Under the pieces are notes generated by a model. That model was not told the origin of the DNA, did no database searches, and was given only the letters and a program-made list of their open reading frames with translations. Made by a program: the position numbers and the translations under genes. DNA of 17,606 nt from Carex sylvatica (lineage: Eukaryota > Streptophyta > Magnoliopsida > Poales > Cyperaceae): assembly GCA_964058845.1 (NCBI GenBank), contig CAXKVR010000888.1, positions 1 to 17,606 of the forward strand, written 5' to 3'. Below, in pieces: positions 1 through 8,817 of this stretch (the first letter of the stretch is position 1; every line of letters starts with the position of its first letter).

Positions 1-228
1 GGACCAATTTGCAAAATGACCCAGACAGTTTCGATTCGGGCTTTAATAGTTTCAGTTTCAGCTTCATTCAAATTTAGAGTTCATTATTTTAGAACATATC
101 CTCAGCTTACGGTCGTAATTACCACTATGTTAGAATTAGCCCAAATTACCCCAAAAATAATAAGAATGTTATTTGGAGAATAATTTTTTTTATGTGAATA
201 AGCTGCTTATAGAAGGGGGGTAATATTT

Positions 229-254
229 TTCTTCTTCTTCTTCTTCTTCTTCTT
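229..254. repeat. (TTC)n microsatellite
   Basis: About eight to nine uninterrupted TTC/CTT units. This is a simple repeat with no evidence of function. Confidence 0.9.
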
Positions 255-704
255 TATTTTGGATGAACGAAAGTAGATTATAATTATCTTATGAGCAGAA
301 TTATGGCTCTGCAGGTACAATTAAATTGGAATTATTCCACAATATATTAAATATGATTTTTTTTTTTTTTTTGGAGTAAGGATGCTAGAGTGATTAACGC
401 TTGTGCAAAGTTTTGTAATTTCTTCTTAATGATGCATCTTTTAATTATTTTCCACCGTAACAAGACAGTTGTGCAATTTATTGCAGACTAATTTAGCAAA
501 TTACTTGTAACTTGGGAACGAAATGAGATCCGGTGCTTTTTAAATCCTTGCTCTTCTCTACTTTTCTCTCTATCTCTCTCATTTCTTTCTCTCTCTCTTT
601 CTCTTCTAAGAGAGATAAAGTGATATCAGGATTATGCTTTTCACTTGAAAAAAGCAGTAGATATTGATCCCGGAAACATATTTGTGTTGGGAGAGAAAGG
701 TTTC

Positions 705-855
705 GCTGATGAAATTGAAATCCGATGTCCAGTTTAAAGTTTTTTATTTGTATTGAAATTCGCACATGTAGCTTAAATTAACGGGACAATTGAAATTCGT
801 GCAGCTTGAATCTGCTCACACGAACTTAAACCGGACATCAGATGAATTTCGATCC
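705..855. repeat. Imperfect inverted repeat, possible small MITE relic
   Basis: The left arm at about 705-738 carries GATGTCCAGTTTAAA. The right arm at about 825-855 carries its reverse complement with one change (GATGTCCGGTTTAA on the minus strand), and similarity continues outward into GAAATT. Between the arms, a TTGAAATTCG(C/T) motif occurs twice in direct orientation (about 753 and 790). I could not find a target-site duplication, so calling this a transposon remnant is only an inference. Confidence 0.4.
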
Positions 856-1350
856 CATGAAAAATCCCTCCCGATTTTTGTTACTTTTTCCAAGACAAAA
901 ACTATGAAATCGCGAGAGAAAATCGAATTCTCAACTTTGAAGTAACTAACGACTTTTTTCCTAACCTATTATTATTATTGTTACACTAAATGCACCACTA
1001 ATTGCTCTAAAAACTGAAAATAATCACAATTGAAAGTAAATATATGAGTTTAGAGAAAATTGACATGCGGGATGATAACGTAGTTCGGCAAAACAAAGGC
1101 CTACGTCTCCGAGGCATCGCAACCTCTTCTAGGTGAGAACGAAGTCTCAAAGAAAAATATCCACAAGAAAAACACTCAATAGATTACTCTTACCTAATCT
1201 AACTTGAGATTAATGAAGTGGGTTTATGGTTGTTTGAGGGATATTAAAGTTTTAAGCTCTCACAACAATGGAGGAACTCAAGCCCACAAAAAATAGATTT
1301 TTGCAGTGTTAGAGGCGCCTAGGTTGAGTGGGGAAGATACCACACTGCTC

Positions 1351-1358
1351 TATTTATA
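1351..1358 (-). promoter_or_regulatory. TATA box in the 3' LTR
   Basis: The minus strand reads TATAAATA inside CTCTATAAATAGAGC, a strong plant TATA match at the same place as in the other LTR. From this LTR it would fire outward, toward the left edge of the window. Confidence 0.7.
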
Positions 1359-1388
1359 GAGACAGCTCCAGAAAGAGCAAATTGAGTT

Positions 1389-1450
1389 AAAACGTTACAG
1401 ACGTTTGCTAAAACGTTACAGACGTTTGCTAAAACGTTATAACGTTTTAG
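1389..1450. promoter_or_regulatory. AACGTT (T-box) cluster in LTR U3
   Basis: Four AACGTT palindromes, plus GACGTTT variants, sit just upstream of the LTR TATA box in element orientation. About nine copies are scattered through this LTR. AACGTT has the ACGT core of plant bZIP T-box sites. Regulatory activity is inferred, not shown. Confidence 0.45.
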
Positions 1451-1839
1451 CCCAATTTGAATTAAATTTTTTTTTTTTCTGTGAGATCGATCAAAACATT
1501 ACCAACTATTATAAAACGTTCACAACGATTTGGCATTGTAAAAACTTGAACGAAAATAGAATTTTTTGGAAACATGAATTTAATTAAAACGTTACAATAA
1601 CGTTTGAGGTTAAATCCTGTGTTTGATCAAGCTATCCCTTAGCGTTTTCTTACATGTTAAATCGTTATAACGTTTTACAAACGTTACCAACATTTGTATC
1701 ATGTTGAAACAACCATATTGCAATTTCAATTAGCTTGAACCTGTATATCTTTCAAACATAAAAGAAATCGTAAAATTCAATAATTGTATGTTTTGCAAAT
1801 TAGTCAAATAGACGAAAAAAATTATTGCTATAACCAACA

Positions 1840-1850
1840 ATCTCCCCATT
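1840..1850 (-). other. Polypurine tract next to 3' LTR
   Basis: On the minus strand AAATGGGGAGA directly precedes the LTR start TGTTGG. This is the expected place and composition for the primer of plus-strand DNA synthesis in an LTR retrotransposon. Confidence 0.75.
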
Positions 1851-2526
1851 TTGACGATTTGCAAAATATATAATGCGAGTAAGTGCATAAATCGATTTTT
1901 TTTTTCAATTTGGTTTACCCAATTATTATTTTGCATGTGTAGCATTTGATACCAATTTCTCTCCCTTTTAGAAATCGACGAAATTGAGAAAAATAAGTAC
2001 ATTTTCAAAGTGCCCCTCCCTCAAAATATGCACTCCCCCTCAATTTTGTAATATATGAAAGATAATTAACAATTGAGGAAATCATTTATGATTCTATTTA
2101 AAATATTGACATATCCATTTAACAATTGCAATTTTAATCAATGATTGTTAATAAAGGCGAATAAAGCATGTAACAATTCATACATTACCAATACCATAGC
2201 AAATCAAGGATTTTTGACAATTATTATAGCACTAGTGTTGTCACACATAATTGGTACGTTACGGAAGCGTATTTCATAATTATGCAGAGTTTGAATTATC
2301 CATAATATTTATGTGCAACATCTATCAATGATCCAAGTATTTTCTTTATGAGTTGCAATCAACACATCTATAAGATTATATATTAATTATTTTTGAGTTA
2401 ATAACTAAAATATACCTTGTTTAATCTCCCCCTTTATTTTTAGCAATTTGAATAATTTTGAAGAGATTATCTATGAAATTAAGCTAGTTTATCTTTAGGA
2501 ACCCAAACAACATTTGAATTATTGTA
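1849..2526 (-). other. Non-coding 3' interior of the LTR element
   Basis: About 680 bp between the gag stop and the 3' polypurine tract. No frame in it resembles pol, and the open frame at 1730-2008 runs into the LTR and looks like chance. On the minus strand it holds two further purine-rich tracts like polypurine tracts: one complementary to TCTCCCCCTTTATTTTT at 2425-2441, and a double one complementary to the C-rich run at about 2011-2042. These may be relics of the ancestor from which pol was lost. Confidence 0.6.
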
Positions 2527-4056
2527 TCAATTCCTAAATTTACACTCTAAAGATGTATGACCAATTTTACAACAATAATTACAAAATATAATTGTTTGTT
2601 CTCGAATAATCAAACTTTGTGTGTAAGTGGCAAGATAATTGCATTTTAATTCTTGAAGTTTATTCTTTTGATTATCAAGAAGAGACGTCAATTTAATTTC
2701 ATCCCTATGTGCTTGATCCTTATTAAAAGAGCTACTTGTATCATCAATTTTTAAATTTAAATCATCATTTTCAAGTTCTAGAGATACCTCATTGGCGGAG
2801 CTTATTGATGCTTCACTTGAATCATTCGAGTCCATCTTTTTGTTCTTAGTTGTGGCAATGTTTGTTAGGACTTCAATAGTTTTATTGTTGGTGATGCTCT
2901 TGTTTGTGATAATTGGATCAACATCAATTGTTGAAGGACCTTTATCTACATTTGCCACCAATGCAAGGTTGAACTCTTGTTCGTTTTCTAACTCCGTGTC
3001 GGATTCTTCCACCTCGCACTCATCGAAAAACAAGGCTTGCATTGCTTTTGCCTTTTTACTCCCTTTGTACCCATCATACTTTTGTCTTGACATTCGGTTT
3101 TATTTTCCTTCACCATTCATGTTCTTCATGTGTGGAAATAGTTCTAAGCATGTTTGGATAATGTGCCACTTTCTATGGCATGCAAAGCATATTACCCATT
3201 TGTTTTTCTCTTCATGTTCCTTGTTGTACTTTATTTCGAAATCAAGCATGCCTTGAAATATTTTGGATAAGAGAATAACATTTTTAGATAATTTATGGTC
3301 ATTTTTGTTGAGAAATGTGTCATTTGATAGATGGATATTTGAGGAGCTAGGAAGATTGCGGTTTTGTGCCGGAAATGCTACGTATTTTAATTTTGAATTT
3401 TGCTTTAGCTTTGCGGATTGTTGAAGTTTCTCTTCAAAACTTCGAAAGTGTTTATAGAAATCATCCGGTGTGAATGATCCGTGTGTCCATTGGATTGCTT
3501 CCAACACACTCACCAAGCCTTTCCACCTAGGCCACCCAAGCATTACTTTTAGTAGCTTTCCTATAATTTTATCGTTAGAAAGCGGTTCTCCCATTTCAAT
3601 AAATTTATTTTGGATATGCATAAGTCTATTATACATATCCTCAATGCTTTCACTATCTTCAACCTTAAAGTTTTCAAATTTGACTTCTAAACCAGTTATC
3701 TTGGTACGTTTAATTTGGGTATTTTTTTCATACCAGTTTACAAGAGCATCCTATATTTCTTTTGCGGTTGAGGAGCTACCAAAGATTGAGGCAATCGATT
3801 CACTAACCAAGTTAAATATGACATTGGTTGCAAGATCATTGTATTTCTTGGTTTGTTTGAATTCAGGAGTCTCGATTTTAGAATTATTAGTACTATTGGT
3901 AGGAATGGAGATGAATTTTGGTGTATAAACCTTGTCAACCACATACCATATCTCAAGAATGTTTAGATAGTTATTCATGGTTTTCTTCCAATGCATAAAA
4001 TTTTTGGTTGTATTACCAAAAATTATGGGTTCCTTCACGGATCTATAGGGTGCCAT
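2527..4056 (-). pseudogene. Retrotransposon gag, two in-frame stops
   Basis: One reading frame of 510 codons runs from an ATG at 4056 (good context, caaATGG, about 50 bp past the primer-binding site) to a TGA at 2527-2529. It is interrupted by TAG at 3751-3753 (codon 102) and TAA at 3100-3102 (codon 319) without any frame change. The N-terminal part has the F-G..NF..W pattern and the following conserved region of Copia-type gag (UBN2-like, roughly residues 10-230). A CCHC zinc knuckle lies at residues 290-303 (C-x2-C-x4-H-x4-C). After it comes an acidic, Ser/Asn-rich region of about 190 residues, then a second CCHC knuckle at 492-505, four residues before the stop. Gag normally packages the element RNA into cytoplasmic virus-like particles. 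The gene has no pol partner in this element. I am sure of the gag identity, less so of the exact domain limits. Confidence 0.88.
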
Positions 4057-4103
4057 TTGTCAAGTTAATCTAACTCTAATTAAGTGTGTCTTAATTTGAG
4101 TAA

Positions 4104-4119
4104 CCTGGCTCTGATACCA
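4104..4119 (-). other. Primer-binding site for tRNA-Met(i)
   Basis: The minus strand reads TGGTATCAGAGCCAGG three bases after the 5' LTR end. TGGTATCAGAGC is the usual complement to the 3' end of plant initiator tRNA-Met in Copia-type elements, and it sets the element's orientation. Confidence 0.93.
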
Positions 4120-4122
4120 CTT

Positions 4123-4946
4123 TGTTACACTAAATGCATCACTAATTGCTCTAAAAACTGAAAATAATCGTAATTGAAAGTAAATAAATGAGTTTAGAGA
4201 AAATTGACACGCGGAATGATAACTTGAGATTAGTGAAGTGAATTTGAGGTTGTTTGAGGAATATTAAAGTTTTAAGCTCTCAAAATAATGGAGGAACTCA
4301 AGTCCACAAAAAATAGATTTTTGCAGTGTTAGAGGCGGCTAGGTTGAGTGGGGAAGAGACCCCACTGCTCTATTTATAGAGACAGCTCCAGAAAGAGCAA
4401 ATTGAGTTAAAACGTTACAAACGTTTGCTAAAACGTTATAATGTTTTAGCTCAATTTGAATTTAGTTTTTTTTTTCTTTGAGATCGATCAAAACGTTACT
4501 AATTATTATAAAACGTTACCAACGATTATAAAACGTTCACAATAATTTGGCACTGTAAAAACTTGATCAAAAACAGAATTTTTGGAAACATGAATTTAAT
4601 TAAAATATTACAACGTTTATAAAATGTCTGTAACGTTTGAGGTTAAATCATGTGTTTGATCAAGCCGTCCCTCAGCATTTTCTTACAGGTTAAATCGTTA
4701 TAACGTTTTACAAACGTTAGTATTTTGTTGAAACAACATCAAAAACACTTTACCAAATTTAAAATATTATAATTTAAAATCTTGATAAGTGTCTTCATGA
4801 TTTCTTTAGTTCAAGCAATCCATATTGCAATTTCAATTAGCTTGAACCTGTATATCTTTCAAATATAGAGAAGATTATAAAATTCAATAATTGTATGTTT
4901 TGCAAATTAGTCAAATAGGCGAAAAAAGTTATTGCTACAACCAACA
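4123..4946 (-). repeat. 5' LTR of the gag-only element
   Basis: In element orientation it starts TGTTGGTTGTAGC at 4946 and ends GTGTAACA at 4123. It lacks 124 bp found in the other LTR; the break lies at a TAAC that flanks the missing block on both sides, which suggests a microhomology deletion. It retains 83 bp (4738-4820) missing from the other LTR. Roughly ten AACGTT palindromes lie upstream of its TATA box. Confidence 0.93.
4371..4378 (-). promoter_or_regulatory. TATA box of the element promoter
   Basis: The minus strand reads CTCTATAAATAGAGC. With a usual spacing, transcription of the element would start near 4340-4348. That would put the U3 region at about 4345-4946, with R and U5 below it. 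The site is conserved in both LTRs. Confidence 0.72.
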
Positions 4947-4976
4947 ATTATTATTATTATTATTATTATTATTATT
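4947..4976. repeat. (ATT)n microsatellite at the insertion site
   Basis: About nine to ten ATT units directly abut the right end of the LTR element, and a shorter (ATT)n run abuts its left end. The element apparently landed in a pre-existing ATT run. The outermost ATTAT on each side serves as the target-site duplication. Confidence 0.85.
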
Positions 4977-5798
4977 TTAAAGGTAAAATTATGGAATTAT
5001 TAAGCGCCGTTTTTTTATAACTCATTTAATTATAAAAATAAAGATTCTAAATAGCACATTATAGCGTCGTTATAGCATGTTCGGATCATAAAAGCTATGG
5101 CACTATCGGCACTATAGCGTGTTATTCTGCACTATACCCACGCTTGATGTGCTCTTTTTTTAACTATTCCGTTAACGGTACAATAAATATTATTTAAATC
5201 TTTGATAAAAATAATGATATAAAATAAGGAACTCCCGGAATAAATCAGAGTGGCCATGTCAAAAATAAATATTATGCAAGTGCACCAATTATAACCAATA
5301 GTCAACTCATTGATATATGTAATAATATGCTTATAATTAATTAATCTTCATTTATGAAGCAAGCAAAGTCTACTCACAAGCCCCAATCAATAAATATTGT
5401 TTAATATTGAGTATTATATTCAGCAATGTAGCATATACATTTAATAAAAAGGTGGCCAATATGTAGTCAATTTAATACAAATATGTTATCACTAAAAATT
5501 TCATGTATCATAAGATTTATTACATTCTCTTGCAGTTTATTTTAACATACACTTTTTATTTTCTATTTTATTTTCTAGATGAGAATGGTTCAAATGCAGA
5601 AGCTTTCTGTTGTATTTGTATTCAAAATTTAAAATTTAAAAGACGAATTCAAGGTTTTATTGTTTATTTTCATAAAGAATCTGTCAGTATAAAATTTTAT
5701 ATTTTTTATAAAATATTTTAAACTAATCAAGATGTGATATTTTACCTCAAATTTTGCTTGGTCTTTTCATTTTGGGTTTGTTTGACTAGCTGGGGATA
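4977..5798. other. Intergenic AT-rich stretch, no gene seen
   Basis: I see no gene. Around 5050-5135 a loose motif resembling CTATAGCGTSGTTAT occurs two or three times with variation, perhaps a relic of a small transposon, but I could not define ends. The frame at 5503-5721 is AT-driven and unconvincing. Confidence 0.55.
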
Positions 5799-5806
5799 AT
5801 CTAACT

Positions 5807-6171
5807 CAAGGGCAGGTTCAGAATTTTCGTCAGGGGGCAAAAAAATATCAAATAAGATTTAAATAACTAATTGGATTTAAACTCATTAACTAATTGGGTA
5901 TTCGATAAAAAAAAATTATTTGACTTATATTTTCCAATGCTCTGACTCGTAATTTCTGATGCTTTAACTTGTAATTCTAATTACCAATTATAATACAAGA
6001 AATTTATTTTGATTTTAATACTAAATTTAACCCGAATTACAAATCAAACATTCAGAGGGGGGCAGATTTTTTTTCAGAAAAAAACAAAATCGATAAGTAC
6101 CAATAGATCACTACTAAAACTCAAAATTCATGAGGAGACCCCTCCCCAGTTACATGTTGGGTCCGCCCTTG
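5807..6171 (+). mobile_element. Non-autonomous hAT element, copy 1
   Basis: This 365-bp element has ends CAAGGGCAGGTTCA on the left and, on the opposite strand at the right, CAAGGGCGGACCCA. A perfect 8-bp target-site duplication ATCTAACT lies at 5799-5806 and 6172-6179. The 8-bp TSD and CARNGG-type ends place it in the hAT superfamily; the ends resemble those of Tip100-type elements, going by memory. It has no transposase. A clearly related copy lies inverted at 13214-13564. Confidence 0.88.
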
Positions 6172-6179
6172 ATCTAACT

Positions 6180-6838
6180 GGCCTCATATATTTATAAGAC
6201 ATGAGATTCTATAATTCAATTTTCAAAAATCCACAAATAGAATGGAATATACATAATGAATTTGTTTAGTTCTATCACGAGAACTATCATTGAAATTGTA
6301 TGTAACATTTTTATTTCCTTAGTAATATGTACTGTTATATTGTCGACAATATTATATATGACTTCAGATTAAAATTTACTCTGATTCACTAAAACTCTGT
6401 GTTACTAAATAGGAATAAATATTTCTATATTTTTATTAAAATTGTTCCAGTATTATTGTACTAAATATATTATTTTAGTTCATTTTTTTAAAATAAATTT
6501 ATAGATTGCATATATAATAAGTGGTCACAAAATATCCGTAATTACTGTTCTTTTGTTTTGTTTTGTTTTTATAGAGAGGTTAGCTGCCTTTTGTGGGGGA
6601 AAAAAATGAGTTAATTTTTTTTTTCGTGAAATTATTGCTCTGACATAAATTAAGCAATCAAATTTCACTGAGTTTAAATTAAATTATTGAGTTGATTTTT
6701 TTTTTATTAAATTTCTATAAAAAAACTGGTGTTCCCAACAGACCCTTTATCTCTATTTTTTTTTTTTTTTCAGGAGACTTTATCTCTAATTTTGCTGTGT
6801 GTATATGACTTTTCATTTTTGCTGTTGCGTATTTGAAA
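6180..6838. other. Intergenic AT-rich stretch, no gene seen
   Basis: I see no gene, only AT-rich sequence, a short (TTTTG)n run near 6550-6570 and several T homopolymers. Confidence 0.6.
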
Positions 6839-6848
6839 GCATAAGTAG

Positions 6849-7316
6849 AGTGAGAAAAATGGCACAACAGATCCAGCTCTGTCACATAACGGTATGGCAC
6901 GTGTATCAGATACGTGTCGTGATTCGCGTGTTACGTGTCGTGACTATTCATGTACTGTTACTATCTTTTGAAATTTTGACACGATACAGCACGCCACGTG
7001 AAATATTTAATCACGGCATGACACGTAGTCACACGAATCACATGTAATTAGGAGTTTAGAATCATTAGATATTGATTAAATGACAAATATTAAATAGACT
7101 AACTTAAATTATAATTAAATGGTCACGCGAGTTACGTAAGGCACATTTAGTCACGGCACATTTAGGAATGGCGTGATCATTCGTATACCGTGTCCATCTC
7201 TTGATATTTAAGTCACGGCATGGCACGACATGTGAAAAATTAACTTGATCACGACACAGGACTAAAGTCACAACGTATTAGTTACAGCACGACACAGCAC
7301 GTTTTTTCCAGTCTAT
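6849..7316. mobile_element. CACG-rich insertion bracketed by a 10-bp direct repeat
   Basis: GCATAAGTAG occurs at 6839-6848 and again at 7317-7326, immediately around a segment packed with CACG, ACGTG and GGCACG motifs in both orientations. The ends are weakly inverted: AGTGAGAAAAATGG on the left and, reading inward on the minus strand from the right, GACTGGAAAAAACG. This looks like a DNA transposon insertion. The superfamily is uncertain: the true TSD may be 8 bp (hAT), with part of the repeat belonging to TAG-starting ends, or 9-10 bp (Mutator-like). No transposase is seen. Confidence 0.6.
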
Positions 7317-7609
7317 GCATAAGTAGCTCACCGGTTGATGCCACAGAAAATCAGAACTTGGTCAATGCAAATGGACGCGGTATAACCGACGCATGTAACG
7401 TTAGATGGCATTTTTTTTTTTAGAAATGTATTAAATATCTTGTAATGAATTAGAAAATTGAAAAAAAAAATGATGCATTAGAAGGAACCAAATCATTTTC
7501 TTTAGGCAATATTTTATAATGATTCAGTTCCATATCAAGTTTTTTATTGATTAAGAATTAAAATTTGCATACAAACTGCAAGGAACTAAATTAATGATTC
7601 GATTTTTTA

Positions 7610-8708
7610 CAATGTTATCAGAACCGGACCGAATATCGACTCGGTAAAACTTTAGTTCAACGATTTATCGGTCGGACCAGTAGATCAATCAGTTCAACCG
7701 TTGATTTTTTAAACAATTATATATTACATATTTTTGATGAAAATTCGCACACATATATTGATTAATATACCGTATAACTGAATTATACTTAAAACAAAAC
7801 AAAAAAGGGGAAAAATAAATAAGAAACATATAGAACCCAATTACAAAACAAAACTTGGTACCTCCGTGCATGTGTGTGTGTGTACACACACGAGGCAAAG
7901 CTCAAACTGAATTAAAGCAAGACCCGTTGAACTTGGTTTACTGTTTGCTATGTTATTAATCGACTTATTTGATTTGGACATTTCATCAAACACTTTAAGA
8001 GCATTTTCAATTCTTCAATATCCAAAGTTATACATTAATCTAATTAAGTTTCAAATACTACGCACAAACACAATGCACCGATCGATGAGATCACCAGCAA
8101 CTTATCCCTATAATAACTTTGAAAAAAATTATACCTTGACATCCGCCGTTAAAATATTAAAAAAAAAAGTTTGAAATAAGTAAATAAATAGGAACGAAGA
8201 CAGAACAATGAACAGTCCTTAAGGCATATTTGAAACTACATGTAGTGAGAGAAATAATCGAGCTCAGTGAAGAAAATAGTAGAAGCAAAAATAAAAGGTA
8301 ATTGGTACCAAAATTGTTCTTACAGGAAAGCAATGCAAGACTAAAATTCAGCAAGCACATCAATAGAGCAACAAAAATCAACCAGCATCAAAACAAGAGA
8401 TTAGAAAGAAAAACTGATGCGAATCACCAGCATTGAAGAAGAGAAGCAATGCAAGTCAGTACGAATAACCCATGATGGAAGAGACGGGAAGAAAAGAAAC
8501 AAAAAAAGAATGAAGCAGATTGAATTTGCAGAAAACCGTGGTTTCTTTTGTTGCACGGTCTACGGTTCACATGAAAAAACGGTCGATCAAACCGGTTTTG
8601 ACCAGTTCAGTAACACAAACGGTCCTTTTAAAGAATCAGACTGGACAAGTATTCGGGTCCGGTTTTTTTCGGTTAAACCACCGGTCCGATCCAGTTCTAA
8701 TAACACTG
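7610..8708. mobile_element. Non-autonomous hAT element, 1.1 kb, Tag1-like ends
   Basis: The left end is CAATGTTATCAGAACCGGAC. The right end, read from the opposite strand, is CAGTGTTATTAGAACTGGAT; the two differ only by transitions. A perfect 8-bp target-site duplication ATTTTTTA flanks it at 7602-7609 and 8709-8716. Inside both ends are clusters of ACCGG, CGGTC and AACCGTT motifs typical of subterminal transposase-binding regions. An 8-bp TSD and CARTGTT ends indicate hAT; Arabidopsis Tag1 has similar ends as I remember it. The interior has no recognisable transposase. The frames at 8417-8731 and 8520-8717 run through the terminal repeat and are not genes. Confidence 0.88.
7869..7891. repeat. 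Palindromic (TG)n/(CA)n repeat
   Basis: A TG dinucleotide run turns into CA around GTAC, giving TGTGTGTGTACACACACG. It is inside the hAT element and probably a simple-repeat slippage product that can form a cruciform. Confidence 0.7.
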
Positions 8709-8817
8709 ATTTTTTAGAAAATGCGTATTGAAAAAAAGAAATCTATCTTTCTCCTTCCCGACAAAATATTTTATATATTTCTAAAATTAGCTATACATTT
8801 TCTGTTGCTAACTATGG

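Larger units (their letters stand above)
1..978. other. Intergenic stretch, no gene seen
   Basis: I see no convincing coding region here. The longest frame (493-765, minus) is low-complexity and matches nothing I recognise. The stretch holds a (TTC)n microsatellite at about 229-254, an A/T-homopolymer-rich patch near 358-372, a CT-rich tract at about 545-610 and a short imperfect inverted repeat at about 705-855. It ends in a short (ATT)n run into which the LTR element at 979 inserted. Confidence 0.6.
979..1839 (-). repeat. 3' LTR of the gag-only element
   Basis: In element orientation it starts TGTTGGTTATAGC at 1839 and ends GTGTAACA at 979. Compared with the other LTR it keeps an extra 124 bp (about 1080-1203), lacks 83 bp (junction at 1713/1714) and carries a tandem duplication of a 21-bp AACGTT-containing unit (1389-1409 and 1410-1430). 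Around 100 aligned terminal bases differ at about six positions by hand count, so the insertion is not recent. Confidence 0.93.
979..4946 (-). mobile_element. Gag-only Copia-like LTR retrotransposon (non-autonomous)
   Basis: This is a complete element of 3968 bp on the minus strand. It has two LTRs (4123-4946 as the 5' LTR, 979-1839 as the 3' LTR), each with TG...CA ends. A 5-bp target-site duplication ATTAT lies at 974-978 and 4947-4951. The tRNA-Met primer-binding site is at 4104-4119, a purine-rich tract adjoins the 3' LTR at about 1840-1848, and a gag frame runs 4056-2527. No protease, integrase, reverse transcriptase or RNase H motif is present in the 2.3-kb interior, so it would depend on enzymes from a relative. 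This layout (under 4 kb, single gag frame) fits what has been called TR-GAG elements in plants. Gag carries two in-frame stops, so the copy looks dead. The target was an (ATT)n run, which makes the TSD slightly less certain than in unique sequence. Confidence 0.92.

Noticed and set aside
1389..1450. CRISPR-like or satellite array
   Set aside because: The repeated AACGTT units are short and irregular, lie in an LTR of a plant element and have no spacer structure.
2792..3928. Two plus-strand open frames (2792-3256 and 3470-3928)
   Set aside because: They are antisense to the gag frame, whose zinc knuckles and conserved N-terminal region clearly set the coding strand as minus.
3738..3956. Minus-strand frame in another phase inside gag
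   Set aside because: It overlaps the true gag frame (4056 onward), which stays in one phase past the TAG at 3751; no frameshift is needed.
5503..5721. Small hydrophobic open frame
   Set aside because: It is built from AT-rich codons (Phe, Tyr, Ile, Leu) with no homology I recognise and no gene context.
8417..8731. Overlapping plus-strand open frames within the 1.1-kb hAT element
   Set aside because: They run through the terminal inverted repeat and CCGG-rich subterminal sequence and show no protein motif.
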